From positions 11,037,501 to 11,101,500 of the forward strand of contig CM049402.1 of NCBI GenBank assembly GCA_026929865.2: 64,000 nt of DNA, written 5' to 3'. The DNA comes from Hyperoplus lanceolatus. Taxonomy: Eukaryota > Chordata > Actinopteri > Uranoscopiformes > Ammodytidae. The notes below the pieces were generated by a model. That model did not search any database, was not told the origin of the DNA, and saw only the letters and a program-made list of their open reading frames with translations. The position numbers were made by a program, and so were the translations under genes. Shown here piece by piece: positions 42,869-55,507 of the stretch (within the stretch, counting starts at the first letter, position 1; every line of letters begins with the position of its first letter).

Positions 42869-43392
42869 GTATGACCAAAGTTCAAATGTATCTTCTACTT
42901 TATGTGTTTATTATCATTGAACTTACCATGTACAGTCATAAAGTGACAATATACCTTTTTGTAAATAAAGAAATAGGTTCAGATTAAAGTAAACATATTT
43001 GCTTTCAACAACATTTGTGGCAGTCACTCATCTTGAAATCACTTCTAAACTTTAAAACATAGTTGTTTGTTTAAGTAACCGAACATATAAATACACTATC
43101 CTGAGATTTACAAAGAGTGGCGCTGTTCACTCGATAAAATACTTCACCACTGTCGCCATGACAGGGCCTCGTTGTCAAAATCGTAGAGCTTCGTAGCAGC
43201 CGGACAGCCCCGTGGTGCTGAAACTCAATTTGAAGGCATTTTACGTTTCAAAGTATATTTCCATATTTCAATTTTCATCACCAAGGCTGGACATATCAAA
43301 GGCACAATTGCGTATCAGAGGATAAATGCTTTACATCTACGGACCTGCTACAAGCGGTGAACAGAACAACAATAATGCGTTCCGTTGTAACA
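42869..43392 (+). promoter_or_regulatory. Intergenic promoter of gamma exon 6
   Basis: The CGCT box AGAGTGGCGCTGTTCACT (43115-43132) is intermediate between the exon 2-7 and exon 8-10 classes. The block GGACAGCCCCGTGGTGCTGA follows near 43202-43221. The rest of this spacer is diverged from the others in exons 2-7. Confidence 0.65.
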
Positions 43393-45777
43393 ATGCAGGA
43401 GAGAAGGTACGTGGCACTTGCTGTCTTATTTTCTTTCGTTCATCGTGTAACTACCTCAGTGACGCACTATTCAATACCGGAGGAGATGAAGGCAGGGTCG
43501 GTCGTTGCGAACCTTGCTACCGATCTCAGCCTCGATGTTAAAACACTGAGTGAGAGGAAGATGCGTCTTGACGTTATCGCAAACAAAAAATATTTGGATG
43601 TGAACAAAGAGACTGGCGAGCTTTATGTTGTAGAAAAAATTGACAGGGAACATCTTTGTACCAAAATGCTGACATTGTGCTACCTAAAAATGGAGGTAAT
43701 ACTAGAAAACCCAGTACGAATTTTTAATATAGAAGTAGAAATTTTGGATATGAACGACAACGCCCCGCAGTTTCGACGAGACGTAATACATTTAGATATA
43801 TCTGAAGCGACACCAAAAGGGGAGAGATTCTCTCTCAGTAATGCAGTTGATCCTGATGTCGGAACCAATTCAGTAAAGACATACCATCTGAGTGAAAGTG
43901 AACATTTTAATATTGAAGTTCAGACTGGAAGAGATGGCTCGAAGTTTGCAGAATTCATCTTAACTAAGACTTTAGATCGCGAGCAGCAGGCTGTTCATAA
44001 TTTAATACTCACAGCTGTAGATGGAGGCACACCTGCTCGTTCTGGCACTGCCAGTGTTATTGTTCGTGTTTTGGACACAAATGACAATGCTCCTGCTTTT
44101 GACAAAGTAAAGTACAGTATAAAAATAATGGAAAATTCTCCTCTAGGGAGCCTTGTTATTCATCTCAATGCAACAGACTTAGATGAGGGATCAAATTCTG
44201 ATGTAACATATGCATACAGTTTATATACGTCAGAGAAAACGCAGGAAACATTTAATCTGAATCCCTCTACTGGTGAAATTACTGTTAAAGGAATGCTTAA
44301 CTATGAAGATTTTAAAATGTATGATATGGAAATTATAGCAACTGATAAAGGAGCCAATAGTTTGTCAGGGCAATGTACTATTAAGATTTTAATTGAGGAC
44401 ATGAATGACAACCACCCAGAAATATCTATTAAGTCATTTCGGAGTCCAGTCAATGAAAATATAGAATTAGACACAGTGATAGCAGTAGTTAGTGTCAGTG
44501 ATAAAGACTCAGGTGACAATGGAGTGGTTGATCTTCATATTCCAGATAATATGCCTTTCAAACTGAGGGAATCCTCTGATAACTATTATGAATTAGTTGT
44601 GTCAGAGCCATTAGACCGTGAGAAGGTTCCAGAATATGACATCACTTTCACTGTTACAGACAGAGGTTCTCCTCCTTTATCTGACAATGAAACTATGACG
44701 TTAGAACTGCTGGATGTCAATGACAATGTTCCACAGTTCGCTCAGTCATTGTATACTATACGTGTATTGGAGAATAACGCACCTGGAGCCCTGCTCAGTT
44801 CACTCACTGCGTTTGACCCTGACCTCCATGAAAACCAGTATTTAGTTTATTTCATCCTAGAGAAGGAGATAGCCAACACCTCCATGTCCATGCTGTTCTC
44901 CATCAATCCAGAGAACGGTAATCTTTACGCACTAAAAACTTTTGACTATGAGATCGAGAAGGAGTTTCTGTTCCACATCGAGGCCAGAGACTCTGGCTCT
45001 CCTCCACTCAGCAGTAACGTGACGGTCCACATCAGTATAGTGGACCAGAATGACAACGCTCCCGTTATTGTCTCTCCGTGGCGCGCGCACGGCTCGGTGG
45101 TGGAGGAAAAGATCCCCAGGTCCACCGATAAAGGCTCGCTGGTTGCCAAGGTGATAGCCTTGGACACAGACTCGGTGCACAACTCTCGGATTACCTACCA
45201 GTTTCTACAGGTGACTGACGCCACCTTGTTCAGTCTGGACCAATACAACGGAGAGATCCGGACTATGAGGATGTTCAGTTACAGAGATCCGCGCCACCAG
45301 CGAATGGTGGTTATTGCAAAAGACAACGGGGAGCCTGCTCTCTCTGCTACAGTCACCATCAAGCTGTCCACCATAGAGACTGCCGTTAAGGCCTACTCTG
45401 ACATGACTGAGGTGCCTCTAGAATATGACATCTTTTCAGACCTAAACCTGTATTTGGTCATCGGACTGGGCTCGGTGTCATTTCTCCTGCTGATCACCAT
45501 ATTGGTCACCATCGTGCTCAAGTGTCAGAAACCCAAGCCCAGCAAAGCGGCTCCTCCCTGCAGGAACAGTGTGATCAGTGAGAGGAACTCCACCATCGCA
45601 GACTCCACTCTGGTCTCCAACGATGCCTACTGGTACAGTATGTTTCTAGCGGAGACCAGGAAAGGAAAGCTGGTGGTTAGACAGCCTGTGCCAAAGGGCT
45701 CCAGATACATCGTGTCCAGTTTACCAAGAGGCACGGGACTGACAGATACTAGTGACTCAGCAGCTTCCACCTTGCAG
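43393..45777 (+). CDS. pcdhg: Protocadherin gamma-type variable exon 6
   Basis: 795 codons from MQERRYVALAVLFSFVHRV, which aligns with MESYKRYVSL of the neighbours. An in-frame ATG at 43375 would add MRSVVT and cannot be excluded. Donor CAG|GTAAGA. EC1 is two residues shorter in the loop (HLCTKMLTLC). The shared block (44470-45777) carries private changes: SLYTIRV for SFYTIRV and VHISIVDQNDN for VHIIIVDQNDN. This copy has therefore escaped complete homogenisation in EC5. Confidence 0.92.
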
Positions 45778-46215
45778 GTAAGAGTCCAACTTACACATGT
45801 TTTAAAATCTGATATTCAGTGCCATCATTTTACATTTTTGAGGTCACCAAACTCTTATAAATAGGCCTATGAATAAATCTTCAGGTTTTCTCAATTTCAA
45901 ACTTACACCAAAACAAATAAACGCAGCTCAAGTAGTCTTAGAAAACTTGATGGGTGGCGCTGTTTTGTGAATAAAATGCCAGCCCATGAACGCCATGACA
46001 GTGAACCGGTGTCATCGGGGCAGATCGCAAAAAAGCAGAACAGCTCTGTGGTGCTGAATTTCCACTCAAAAAACGCTCACCCTTTTAAGAGCCGACATTT
46101 TACGAGGATTTATTGCATCATCGCCGTTACAGCGAAGTCCAACGTAACTGGAAACGTAAATTATATTGGTTGAGGTGCATCGAACCCACATGTTACAATC
46201 GGGCCCTTTGTAACA
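45778..46215 (+). promoter_or_regulatory. Intergenic promoter of gamma exon 7
   Basis: CGCT box ATGGGTGGCGCTGTTTTG (45950-45967), AATAAAATGCC, and the GCTCTGTGGTGCTGAA block near 46044. Confidence 0.7.
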
Positions 46216-48606
46216 ATGGAGTCTTACAAACGGTACGTGTCGCTCCTTATTTTGATTTCTTTCGTTCGCAACATTTCAACTTCCGTGACTCATTATTCAA
46301 TACCGGAGGAAATGAAAGAAGGGTCAGTCGTCGCAAACCTTGCTACCGACCTAAGCTTGGATGTTAAAACACTGAATCAGAGGAAGATGCGGCTTGATAT
46401 CATCGCAAATAAGAAATATTTGGACGTAAACAAAGAGACTGGCGAACTGTATATTGTTGAGAAGATAGACAGGGAATATCTCTGCCCTACAAAGGCGTTA
46501 ACGTCTTGCTATTTAAAATTGGAGGTAATATTAGAAAACCCAGTACGAATTTTTAATATTGAAGTAGAAATCTTGGATATGAACGACAACGCCCCGCAGT
46601 TTCGACGAGATGTAATACATTTAGATATATCTGAATCGACCCCAAAAGGAGAGAGATTCTCTCTCAGTAATGCAGTTGATCCTGATGTTGGAACCAATTC
46701 AGTAAAGACTTACCATCTGAGTGAAAGTGAACATTTTAATATTGAAGTTCAGACTGGAAGAGATGGCTCCAAATTTGCCGAATTCATTTTAGATAAGGCT
46801 TTAGATCGCGAGCAGCAGGCTGTTCATAATTTAATCTTAACAGCTGTAGATGGAGGCACTCCTGCTCGTTCTGGCACTGCGAGTGTTATTGTTCGTGTTT
46901 TGGACACAAATGACAACGCTCCTGCTTTCAAAAAAATTAGTCATTCCATACATTTAATGGAAAATTCACCCATCGGATACCTCGTTATTCATCTTAATGC
47001 CACTGACTTAGATGAAGGTTCAAATTCTGATGTAACATATGCATATAGTTTATATACATCAGAGAAAACGCAGGAAACATTTAATCTGAATCCTTCCACT
47101 GGTGAAATTACAGTTAAAGGAATGCTAAATTATGAAGATTTCAAAATGTATGATATGGAAATTATAGCAACTGATAAAGGAGCCAATAGTTTATCAGGGC
47201 AATGTACTATAAAGATTGTAGTTGAGGACATGAATGACAACCACCCAGAAATATCTATTAAGTCATTTCAGAGTCCAGTCAATGAAAACATAGAATTAGA
47301 CACAGTGATAGCAGTAGTTAGTGTCAGTGATAAAGACTCAGGTGACAATGGAGTGGTTGATCTTCATATTCCAGATAATATGCCTTTCAAACTGAGGGAA
47401 TCCTCTGACAACTATTATGAATTAGTCGTGTCAGAGCCATTAGACCGTGAGAAGGTTCCAGAATATGACATCACTTTCACTGTTACAGACAGAGGTTCTC
47501 CTCCTTTATCTGACAATGAAACTATGACGTTAGAACTGCTGGATGTTAATGACAATGTTCCACAGTTCGCCCAGTCATTTTATACTATACGTGTATTGGA
47601 GAATAACGCACCTGGAGCTCTGCTCAGTTCACTCACTGCGTTTGACCCTGACCTCCATGAAAACCAGTATCTAGTTTATTTCATCCTAGAGAAGGAGATA
47701 GCCAACACCTCCATGTCCATGCTGTTCTCCATCAATCCAGAGAACGGTAATCTTTACGCACTAAAAACTTTTGACTATGAGATCGAGAAGGAGTTTCTGT
47801 TCCACATCGAGGCCAGAGACTCTGGCTCTCCTCCACTCAGCAGTAACGTGACGGTCCACATCATTATAGTGGACCAGAACGACAACGCTCCCGTTATTGT
47901 CTCTCCGTGGCGCGCGCACGGCTCGGTGGTGGAGGAAAAGATCCCCAGATCCACCGATAAAGGCTCTCTGGTTGCCAAGGTGATAGCCTTGGACACTGAC
48001 TCGGTGCACAACTCTCGGATTACCTACCAGTTTCTACAGGTGACTGACGCCACCTTGTTCAGTCTGGACCAATACAACGGAGAGATCCGGACTATGAGGA
48101 TGTTCAGTTACAGAGATCCGCGCCACCAGCGAATGGTGGTTATTGCAAAAGACAACGGGGAGCCTGCTCTCTCTGCTACAGTCACCATCAAGCTTTCCAC
48201 CATAGAGACTGCCGTTAAGGCCTACTCTGACATGACTGAGGTGCCTCTAGAATATGACATCTTTTCAGACCTCAACCTGTATTTGGTCATCGGACTGGGC
48301 TCGGTGTCATTTCTCCTGCTGATCACCATATTGGTCACCATCGTGCTCAAGTGTCAGAAACCCAAGCCCAGCAAAGCGGCTCCTCCCTGCAGGAACAGTG
48401 TGATCAGTGAGAGGAACTCCACCATCGCAGACTCCACTCTGGTCTCCAACGATGCCTACTGGTACAGTATGTTTCTAGCGGAGACCAGGAAAGGAAAGCT
48501 GGTGGTTAGACAGCCTGTGCCAAAGGGCTCCAGATACATCGTGTCCAGTTTACCAAGAGGCACGGGACTGACAGACACTAGCGACTCAGCAGCTTCTACC
48601 TTACAG
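46216..48606 (+). CDS. pcdhg: Protocadherin gamma-type variable exon 7
   Basis: 797 codons, start MESYKRYVSLLILISFVRN, donor CAG|GTATGG. EC1 and EC2 match the exon 2-6 subgroup. At the start of EC3 (46926-46985) a short patch reads FKKISHSIHLMENSPIGYLV where the others read FDKV-Y-IKIMENSPIGSLV. The flanks on both sides are near-identical to neighbours, which suggests local conversion from an unseen donor. The shared block is 47299-48606. The sequence after the donor belongs to the exon 8-10 class of spacers. Confidence 0.92.
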
Positions 48607-49620
48607 GTATGGGGAAATATGCATTTAAAATGAGTGTCACACAGATATGCTTAGTGATTAATCAGTTCCACTCATAAGTGAGCATAGTTTATTTTCTTCA
48701 CTCAACAACTTGACCATCCTTCTCCGCAAATGTGACGTTTACTGTATATATTAAGCTCGTGTAGCCATGTCAAACTAATACATCAAAAGAAAAACAGTTA
48801 TCGTGCACATTAACATGTCGGATAGACCTTGTTAAACTTGTTAACAACTGGTTTCTACTTAAATGTCGATACAGTTTTTTTTTAAATTGAACAAAAAATT
48901 GTATCAACAATCTATACTCACTTTCCCAAATATTTTTTTCTTGTTATTTTTGCCTGAATGTTTCTGCATTATTTATTGGAGGGAGAAATAGGGCTAGGTA
49001 GGGGGTACATTGACATCATATGAACTAAAAAGCAATTATAGCATTCATTGATCAAATACCCGCGGGCAGGTTTTATTTCATCAGGTTTGCCATCGATTTT
49101 ACGCACAGAAGACTGTGCGTAAAACTAGCAGAACAAGAAGGGAAGAGGATATCGTGAAAAATATTCTGCGTCTTTATAATCACTGTTAACACTTGTGACA
49201 CAACTAAATGTTCACAGGGAATGTAAAGTATATGATGAAAGGAATAGATTAATCAATGGGGATGCATGGTTAGAAATAAGAAATGAAAGCGTGACCAAAA
49301 GACTCAGCGTATACAATTGTGAATTAAATCCACTAGAAGACTGCCTTATTTTAAAATGACTTGCAAAGCCTCTCACGTGAAAAATTGTGTCGCTGTTCTC
49401 CACGAAAAACACACTCACTATCACTGATGAGGTCATCGTCCTCACGATTGTTTATTGGAGGAAGTGCTGTCAGGCATTGTATGACGTGGACGTCACCCTT
49501 CAGTGTAAACGTGAAGAAACGTTTGCTCGGAAGACAATAGTTTCATTTTTTTAATTCAACAAAACAACGATTCATCAACGTTTCGGCACCTTTCAAGGCT
49601 TTACATACGGTGTCTTCGCG
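48607..49620 (+). promoter_or_regulatory. Long intergenic promoter of gamma exon 8, second promoter class
   Basis: About 1 kb against 0.45 kb for exons 2-7. It holds a 28-bp palindrome (49097-49124), a CGCT box GTGTCGCTGTTCTCC (49387-49401), TGATGAGGTCATCG near 49425, an inverted CCAAT (TTATTGGAGG, near 49452) and a CRE-like TGACGTGGACGTCA (49482-49495). Confidence 0.7.
49097..49124. promoter_or_regulatory. 28-bp palindrome upstream of gamma exon 8
   Basis: TTTTACGCACAG, a 4-base spacer, then CTGTGCGTAAAA: a perfect inverted repeat 497 bp before the ATG. Versions of the same length occur before exons 9 and 10. Confidence 0.7.
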
Positions 49621-52029
49621 ATGGCGCATCATATCCGACAGTTGCTTGGGAGACGGTACGTTTTTGCATTTCTCTTTCTTATTGCCATGATGAACACGGT
49701 ATCTACCGTCACCCACTATTCTCTCCCCGAAGAAATGGAGGAAGGCTCCGTCGTTGCTAATTTAGGAACTGATTTGGGAATAGACGTGAAAACGTTAAAG
49801 GAGAGGAAAATGCGCGTTGACGTCGTAGGCAATAAAAAATATCTCGATATCAACAAGGACACGGGAGAGTTGTTTATTTTGGAAAGGATAGATAGAGAAT
49901 TTCTGTGCCCCTTAAAAACAACCACATACTGCTTTCTTAAACTGGACGCTACAATTGAAAATCCAATACGAATGTTTAATATTGAGGTGGAAATCACGGA
50001 TATCAATGATAACGCTCCTCATTTTCGGCGGGGGACGATGCATTTGGACATTTCTGAATCCAGCCCTGTTGGAGAGAGATTCTCGCTGAATAATGCTGCA
50101 GACCCAGATGTTGGATCCAATTCTGTGAAAGATTACCATCTGAGCTCAAGTGAACACTTTGCACTCGAAATTCAGACAGGAAGAGATGGGTCAAAGTTTG
50201 CAGATTTGATCCTAAAAAAACCTTTAGATAGAGAGCAGCAGGCTGTTTATAATGTAATACTAACTGCTGTCGACGGCGGGGTCCCCACGCGCACAGGTAC
50301 AGCCAGCATCATTGTTCGCGTGCTTGATGTGAACGACAACGCCCCTTCATTTGACAAAGATAAATACATCGTAGATGTAATGGAAAACTCCCCGATTGGC
50401 AGTCTGGTAATAAAACTTAATGCTACTGATTTAGATGAAGGCTCCAATTCTGATGTTGTCTATGCATATAGTTTGTATACATCAGAGAGAACGCAACAGG
50501 TGTTTAATTTAAATCAAGAAAATGGTGAAATCAGAGTGAAAGAGATGATAAATTATGAAGATTTTAAGCTTTATGAGATGGAAGTTATTGCCAGTGATAA
50601 GGGGCCTATCTCCTTATCTGGACAGTGCAAACTGACCATACAGGTGACAGATATGAATGACAATCATCCAGAAATATCCATCAAATCATTTCAAAGCCCA
50701 ATCAAAGAAAATGAACTGATAGACACAGTGATAGCAGTAGTTAGTGTAAGTGATAAAGACTCAGGTGACAATGGAGTGGTTGATCTACATATTCCAGATA
50801 ATATGCCTTTCAAACTGAGGGAATCCTCTGATAACTATTATGAATTAGTCGTGTCAGAGCCATTAGACCGTGAGAAGGTTCCAGAATATGACATCACTTT
50901 CACTGTTACAGACAGAGGTTCTCCTCCTTTATCTGACAATGAAACTATGACGTTAGAACTCCTGGATGTCAATGACAATGTTCCACAGTTCGCCCAGTCA
51001 TTTTATACTATACGTGTATTGGAGAATAACGCACCTGGAGCCCTGCTCAGCTCACTCACTGCGTTTGACCCTGACCTCCATGAAAACCAGTATCTAGTTT
51101 ATTTCATCCTAGAGAAGGAGATAGCCAACACCTCCATGTCCATGCTGTTCTCCATCAATCCAGAGAACGGTAATCTTTACGCTCTAAAAACTTTTGACTA
51201 TGAGATCGAGAAGGAGTTTCTGTTCCACATCGAGGCCAGAGACTCTGGCTCTCCTCCACTCAGCAGTAACGTGACGGTCCACATCATTATAGTGGACCAG
51301 AACGACAACGCTCCTGTTATTGTCTCTCCGTGGCGCGCGCACGGCTCGGTGGTGGAGGAAAAGATCCCCAGATCCACCGATAAAGGCTCTCTGGTTGCCA
51401 AGGTGATAGCCTTGGACACTGACTCGGTGCACAACTCTCGGATTACCTACCAGTTTCTACAGGTGACTGACGCCACCTTGTTCAGTCTGGACCAATACAA
51501 CGGAGAGATCCGGACTATGAGGATGTTCAGTTACAGAGATCCGCGCCACCAGCGAATGGTGGTTATTGCAAAAGACAACGGGGAGCCTGCTCTCTCTGCT
51601 ACAGTCACCATCAAGCTTTCCACCATAGAGACTGCCGTTAAGGCCTACTCTGACATGACAGAGGTGCCTCTAGAATATGACATCTTTTCAGACCTCAACC
51701 TGTATTTGGTCATCGGACTGGGCTCGGTGTCATTTCTCCTGCTGATCACCATATTGGTCACCATCGTGCTCAAGTGTCAGAAACCCAAGCCCAGCAAAGC
51801 GGCTCCTCCCTGCAGGAACAGTGTGATCAGTGAGAGGAACTCCACCATCGCAGACTCCACTCTGGTCTCCAACGATGCCTACTGGTACAGTATGTTTCTA
51901 GCGGAGACCAGGAAAGGAAAGCTGGTGGTTAGACAGCCTGTGCCAAAGGGCTCCAGATACATCGTGTCCAGTTTACCAAGAGGCACGGGACTGACAGACA
52001 CTAGTGACTCAGCAGCTTCCACCTTGCAG
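49621..52029 (+). CDS. pcdhg: Protocadherin gamma-type variable exon 8
   Basis: 803 codons, start MAHHIRQLLGRRYVFAFLF, donor CAG|GTATGG. It is the first of a three-member subgroup marked by YSLPEEMEEG, FILERIDREFLCPLK, RRGTMHLDISESSPVGERF and DKYIVDVMENSPIGS. EC1 has NLGTDLGID where exons 9 and 10 have NLATDLGLD or NLAIDLGLD. The shared block runs 50722-52029. If unspliced, the frame stays open for 53 further codons, the longest such tail in the array. Confidence 0.92.
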
Positions 52030-53098
52030 GTATGGGACATGCATCTAAAATTAGTTGACACACATATATGCTTAGTGAATATTCATCAGTTCCACTTAAT
52101 AGTGAGTATAGTTGTCATGGCCTACTTCACATGTCAGCACTCAATCAGTTGTCCTCCCTTCTCTGCAAATTTGAAGTTTTCACATAATTAAGCATTTGTA
52201 GCCGTGTCAAAGTAATCCATCAAAAGCAAACAGTTATTTGCAAATTAACAACATGTTTGCTAAACCTTGAAAAACTTGTTAGCAGCTGGTATCTACTTAA
52301 ATCTCAATACAATTGTATTGAATGTAACACATCATTTGATTCACAATCTATACTCTCACTTTCCCAAATATATGTTGTTATTGTTATTTTAGCCTGAATA
52401 TTTCTGCATTATTTAGGTATTGGAGGGAGGAATAGGGCTAAATATGGGGCACATTGATATAATATCGACTAGAAAGCAATTGTAGTATTTATTGATCAAA
52501 TACCCATGGGCACGTTTGATTTCATCAGGTTTGGCATTGATTTTACGCACAGACGACCGTGCGTAAAACTAGCAAAACAAAGGAAGGGACGAGTACATCG
52601 TGATACATATCATATGTCTTTATAATCACTGGTAACACGTGTGACAAAAACATGTTCATGAAGAAATTAAAGTATATAATGACCGCAACTTAAATAGATT
52701 CATTTAGGGAATGCACGTTCAGTAATCAGACATGGAAGCGTGACCAAGAGACTTATTTATAGCGTCTATACCTGTGAATAAAAGCCACTAGCAGACTGCC
52801 TTAGTTTAGAATTAAATCATTTTTAACTTTCAAAAACTTGCAAAGCCTCACACAGGACAATCTTCGTCGCTGTTCTCCACAAAAAAACCACACTCACTGT
52901 CACTGATGAGGTCATCGTTTTCACTATAGTTTATTGGAGGAAGTGCAGTCAGGCATTGTATGACGTGAACGTCACCCTACGGTCTAAACGGGAAGACACG
53001 TTTTCTGAAAAGACATTCGTTTACATTCTTCATTCAACAAGACAAGGATTTATTTATGTTTCACCACCTTTCAAAGCGTTAAATACGGTGTCTTCACG
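52030..53098 (+). promoter_or_regulatory. Long intergenic promoter of gamma exon 9
   Basis: It contains the palindrome at 52541-52568, CGCT box TCGTCGCTGTTCTCC (52864-52878), TGATGAGGTCATCG, inverted CCAAT near 52932 and CRE-like TGACGTGAACGTCA (52961-52974). The layout is as before exon 8. Confidence 0.7.
52541..52568. promoter_or_regulatory. 28-bp palindrome upstream of gamma exon 9
   Basis: TTTTACGCAC, 8 bases, GTGCGTAAAA: 531 bp before the ATG. The outer 10-bp arms are perfect while the inner bases differ from the exon 8 copy. Confidence 0.7.
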
Positions 53099-55507
53099 AT
53101 GGCGCATGATATCCGACAGTTGCTCGGGAGCGGGTACGTTTCCTTATCTCTCTTTCTTTTTGCCATGATGAGCACGGTATCTACCGTCACCCATTATTCT
53201 GTCCCCGAAGAAATGGAGGAAGGCTCCATCGTTGCTAATTTAGCCACTGATTTGGGATTAGATGTGAAGACGCTAAAGGGAAGGAAAATGCGCGTCGACG
53301 TTGTGAGCAATAAAAGATATCTTGACATCAACAAGGACACGGGAGAGCTGTTTATTTTGGAAAGGATAGACCGAGAGTTTTTATGCCCCTTGAAAACAAC
53401 TACGTCGTGCTTTCTTAGATTAGACGCCACAATCGAAAATCCAGTACGAATGTTTAATATTGAGGTGGAAATCGCGGACATTAACGACAACGCTCCACAT
53501 TTTAGGCGGGGAACGATGCATTTGGACATTTCTGAATCCAGCCCTGTTGGAGAGAGATTCTCGCTGAATAACGCTGCAGACCCAGATGTTGGATCCAATT
53601 CTGTTAAAAACTATCATCTTAGCTCAAGTGAACACTTTTCAATTGAAATCCAGACAGGAAGAGATGGCACAAAGTTTGCAGATTTAATTCTGAAAAAAGC
53701 TTTAGATAGAGAGCATGAGGCTGTTCATAATTTAATTCTCACTGCTGTAGACGGCGGGGTCCCCACGCGCACAGGTACAGCCAGCATCATTGTTCGCGTG
53801 CTAGATGTGAACGACAACGCCCCTTCATTTGACAAAGACAAATACATCGTGGATGTGATGGAAAACTCCCCGATTGGCAGTCTGGTAATAAAACTTAATG
53901 CTACTGATTTAGATGAAGGCTCAAATGCTGATGTTGTTTATGCATATAGTTTGTATACATCAGAGAGAACGCAACAGGTGTTTAATTTAAATCCAGAAAA
54001 TGGTGAAATCAGAGTGAAAGAGATGATTAATTATGAAGATTTTAAGCTTTATGAGATGGAAGTTATTGCCAGTGATAAGGGGCCTAACTCCTTATCTGGA
54101 CAGTGTAAACTGACCATACAGGTGACAGATATGAATGACAATCATCCAGAAATATCCATCAAATCATTTCAAAGCCCAATCAAAGAAAATGAACTGATAG
54201 ACACAGTGATAGCAGTAGTTAGTGTCAGTGATAAGGACTCAGCTGACAATGGAGTGGTTGATCTTCATATTCCAGATAATATGCCTTTCAAACTGAGGGA
54301 ATCCTCTGATAACTATTATGAATTAGTCGTGTCAGAGCCATTAGACCGTGAGAAGGTTCCAGAATATGACATCACTTTCACTGTTACAGACAGAGGTTCT
54401 CCTCCTTTATCTGACAATGAAACTATGACGTTAGAACTGCTGGATGTAAATGACAATGTTCCACAGTTCGCCCAGTCATTTTATACTATACGTGTATTGG
54501 AGAATAACGCACCTGGAGCCCTGCTCAGCTCACTCACTGCGTTTGACCCTGACCTCCATGAAAACCAGTATCTAGTTTATTTCATCCTAGAGAAGGAGAT
54601 AGCCAACACCTCCATGTCCATGCTGTTCTCCATCAATCCAGAGAACGGTAATCTTTACGCACTAAAAACTTTTGACTATGAGATCGAGAAGGAGTTTCTG
54701 TTCCACATTGAGGCCAGAGACTCTGGCTCTCCTCCACTCAGCAGTAACGTGACGGTCCACATCATTATAGTGGACCAGAACGACAACGCTCCCGTTATTG
54801 TCTCTCCGTGGCGCGCGCACGGCTCGGTGGTGGAGGAAAAGATCCCCAGATCCACCGATAAAGGTTCTCTGGTTGCCAAGGTGATAGCCTTGGACACTGA
54901 CTCGGTGCACAACTCTCGGATCACCTACCAGTTTCTACAGGTGACTGACGCCACCTTGTTCAGTCTGGACCAATACAACGGAGAGATCCGGACTATGAGG
55001 ATGTTCAGTTACAGAGATCCGCGCCACCAGCGAATGGTGGTTATTGCAAAAGACAACGGGGAGCCTGCTCTCTCTGCTACAGTCACCATCAAGCTGTCCA
55101 CCATAGAGACTGCCGTTAAGGCCTACTCTGACATGACGGAGGTGCCTCTAGAATATGACATCTTTTCAGACCTAAACCTGTATTTGGTCATCGGACTGGG
55201 CTCGGTGTCATTTCTCCTGCTGATCACCATATTGGTCACCATCGTGCTCAAGTGTCAGAAACCCAAGCCCAGCAAAGCGGCTCCTCCCTGCAGGAACAGT
55301 GTGATCAGTGAGAGGAACTCCACCATCGCAGACTCCACTCTGGTCTCCAACGATGCCTACTGGTACAGTATGTTTCTAGCGGAGACCAGGAAAGGAAAGC
55401 TGGTGGTTAGACAGCCTGTGCCAAAGGGCTCCAGATACATCGTGTCCAGTTTACCAAGAGGCACGGGACTGACAGACACTAGCGAATCAGCAGCTTCCAC
55501 CTTGCAG
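53099..55507 (+). CDS. pcdhg: Protocadherin gamma-type variable exon 9
   Basis: 803 codons, start MAHDIRQLLGSGYVSLSLF, donor CAG|GTATGG. It differs from exon 8 mainly in EC1 (KGRKMRVDVVSNKRYLD) and in EC2 (LKKALDREHEAVHN), and shares the latter with exon 10. In the shared block (54200-55507) it alone has DKDSADNG instead of DKDSGDNG in an EC4 calcium-site loop, and ESAAS in the tail. Confidence 0.92.
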
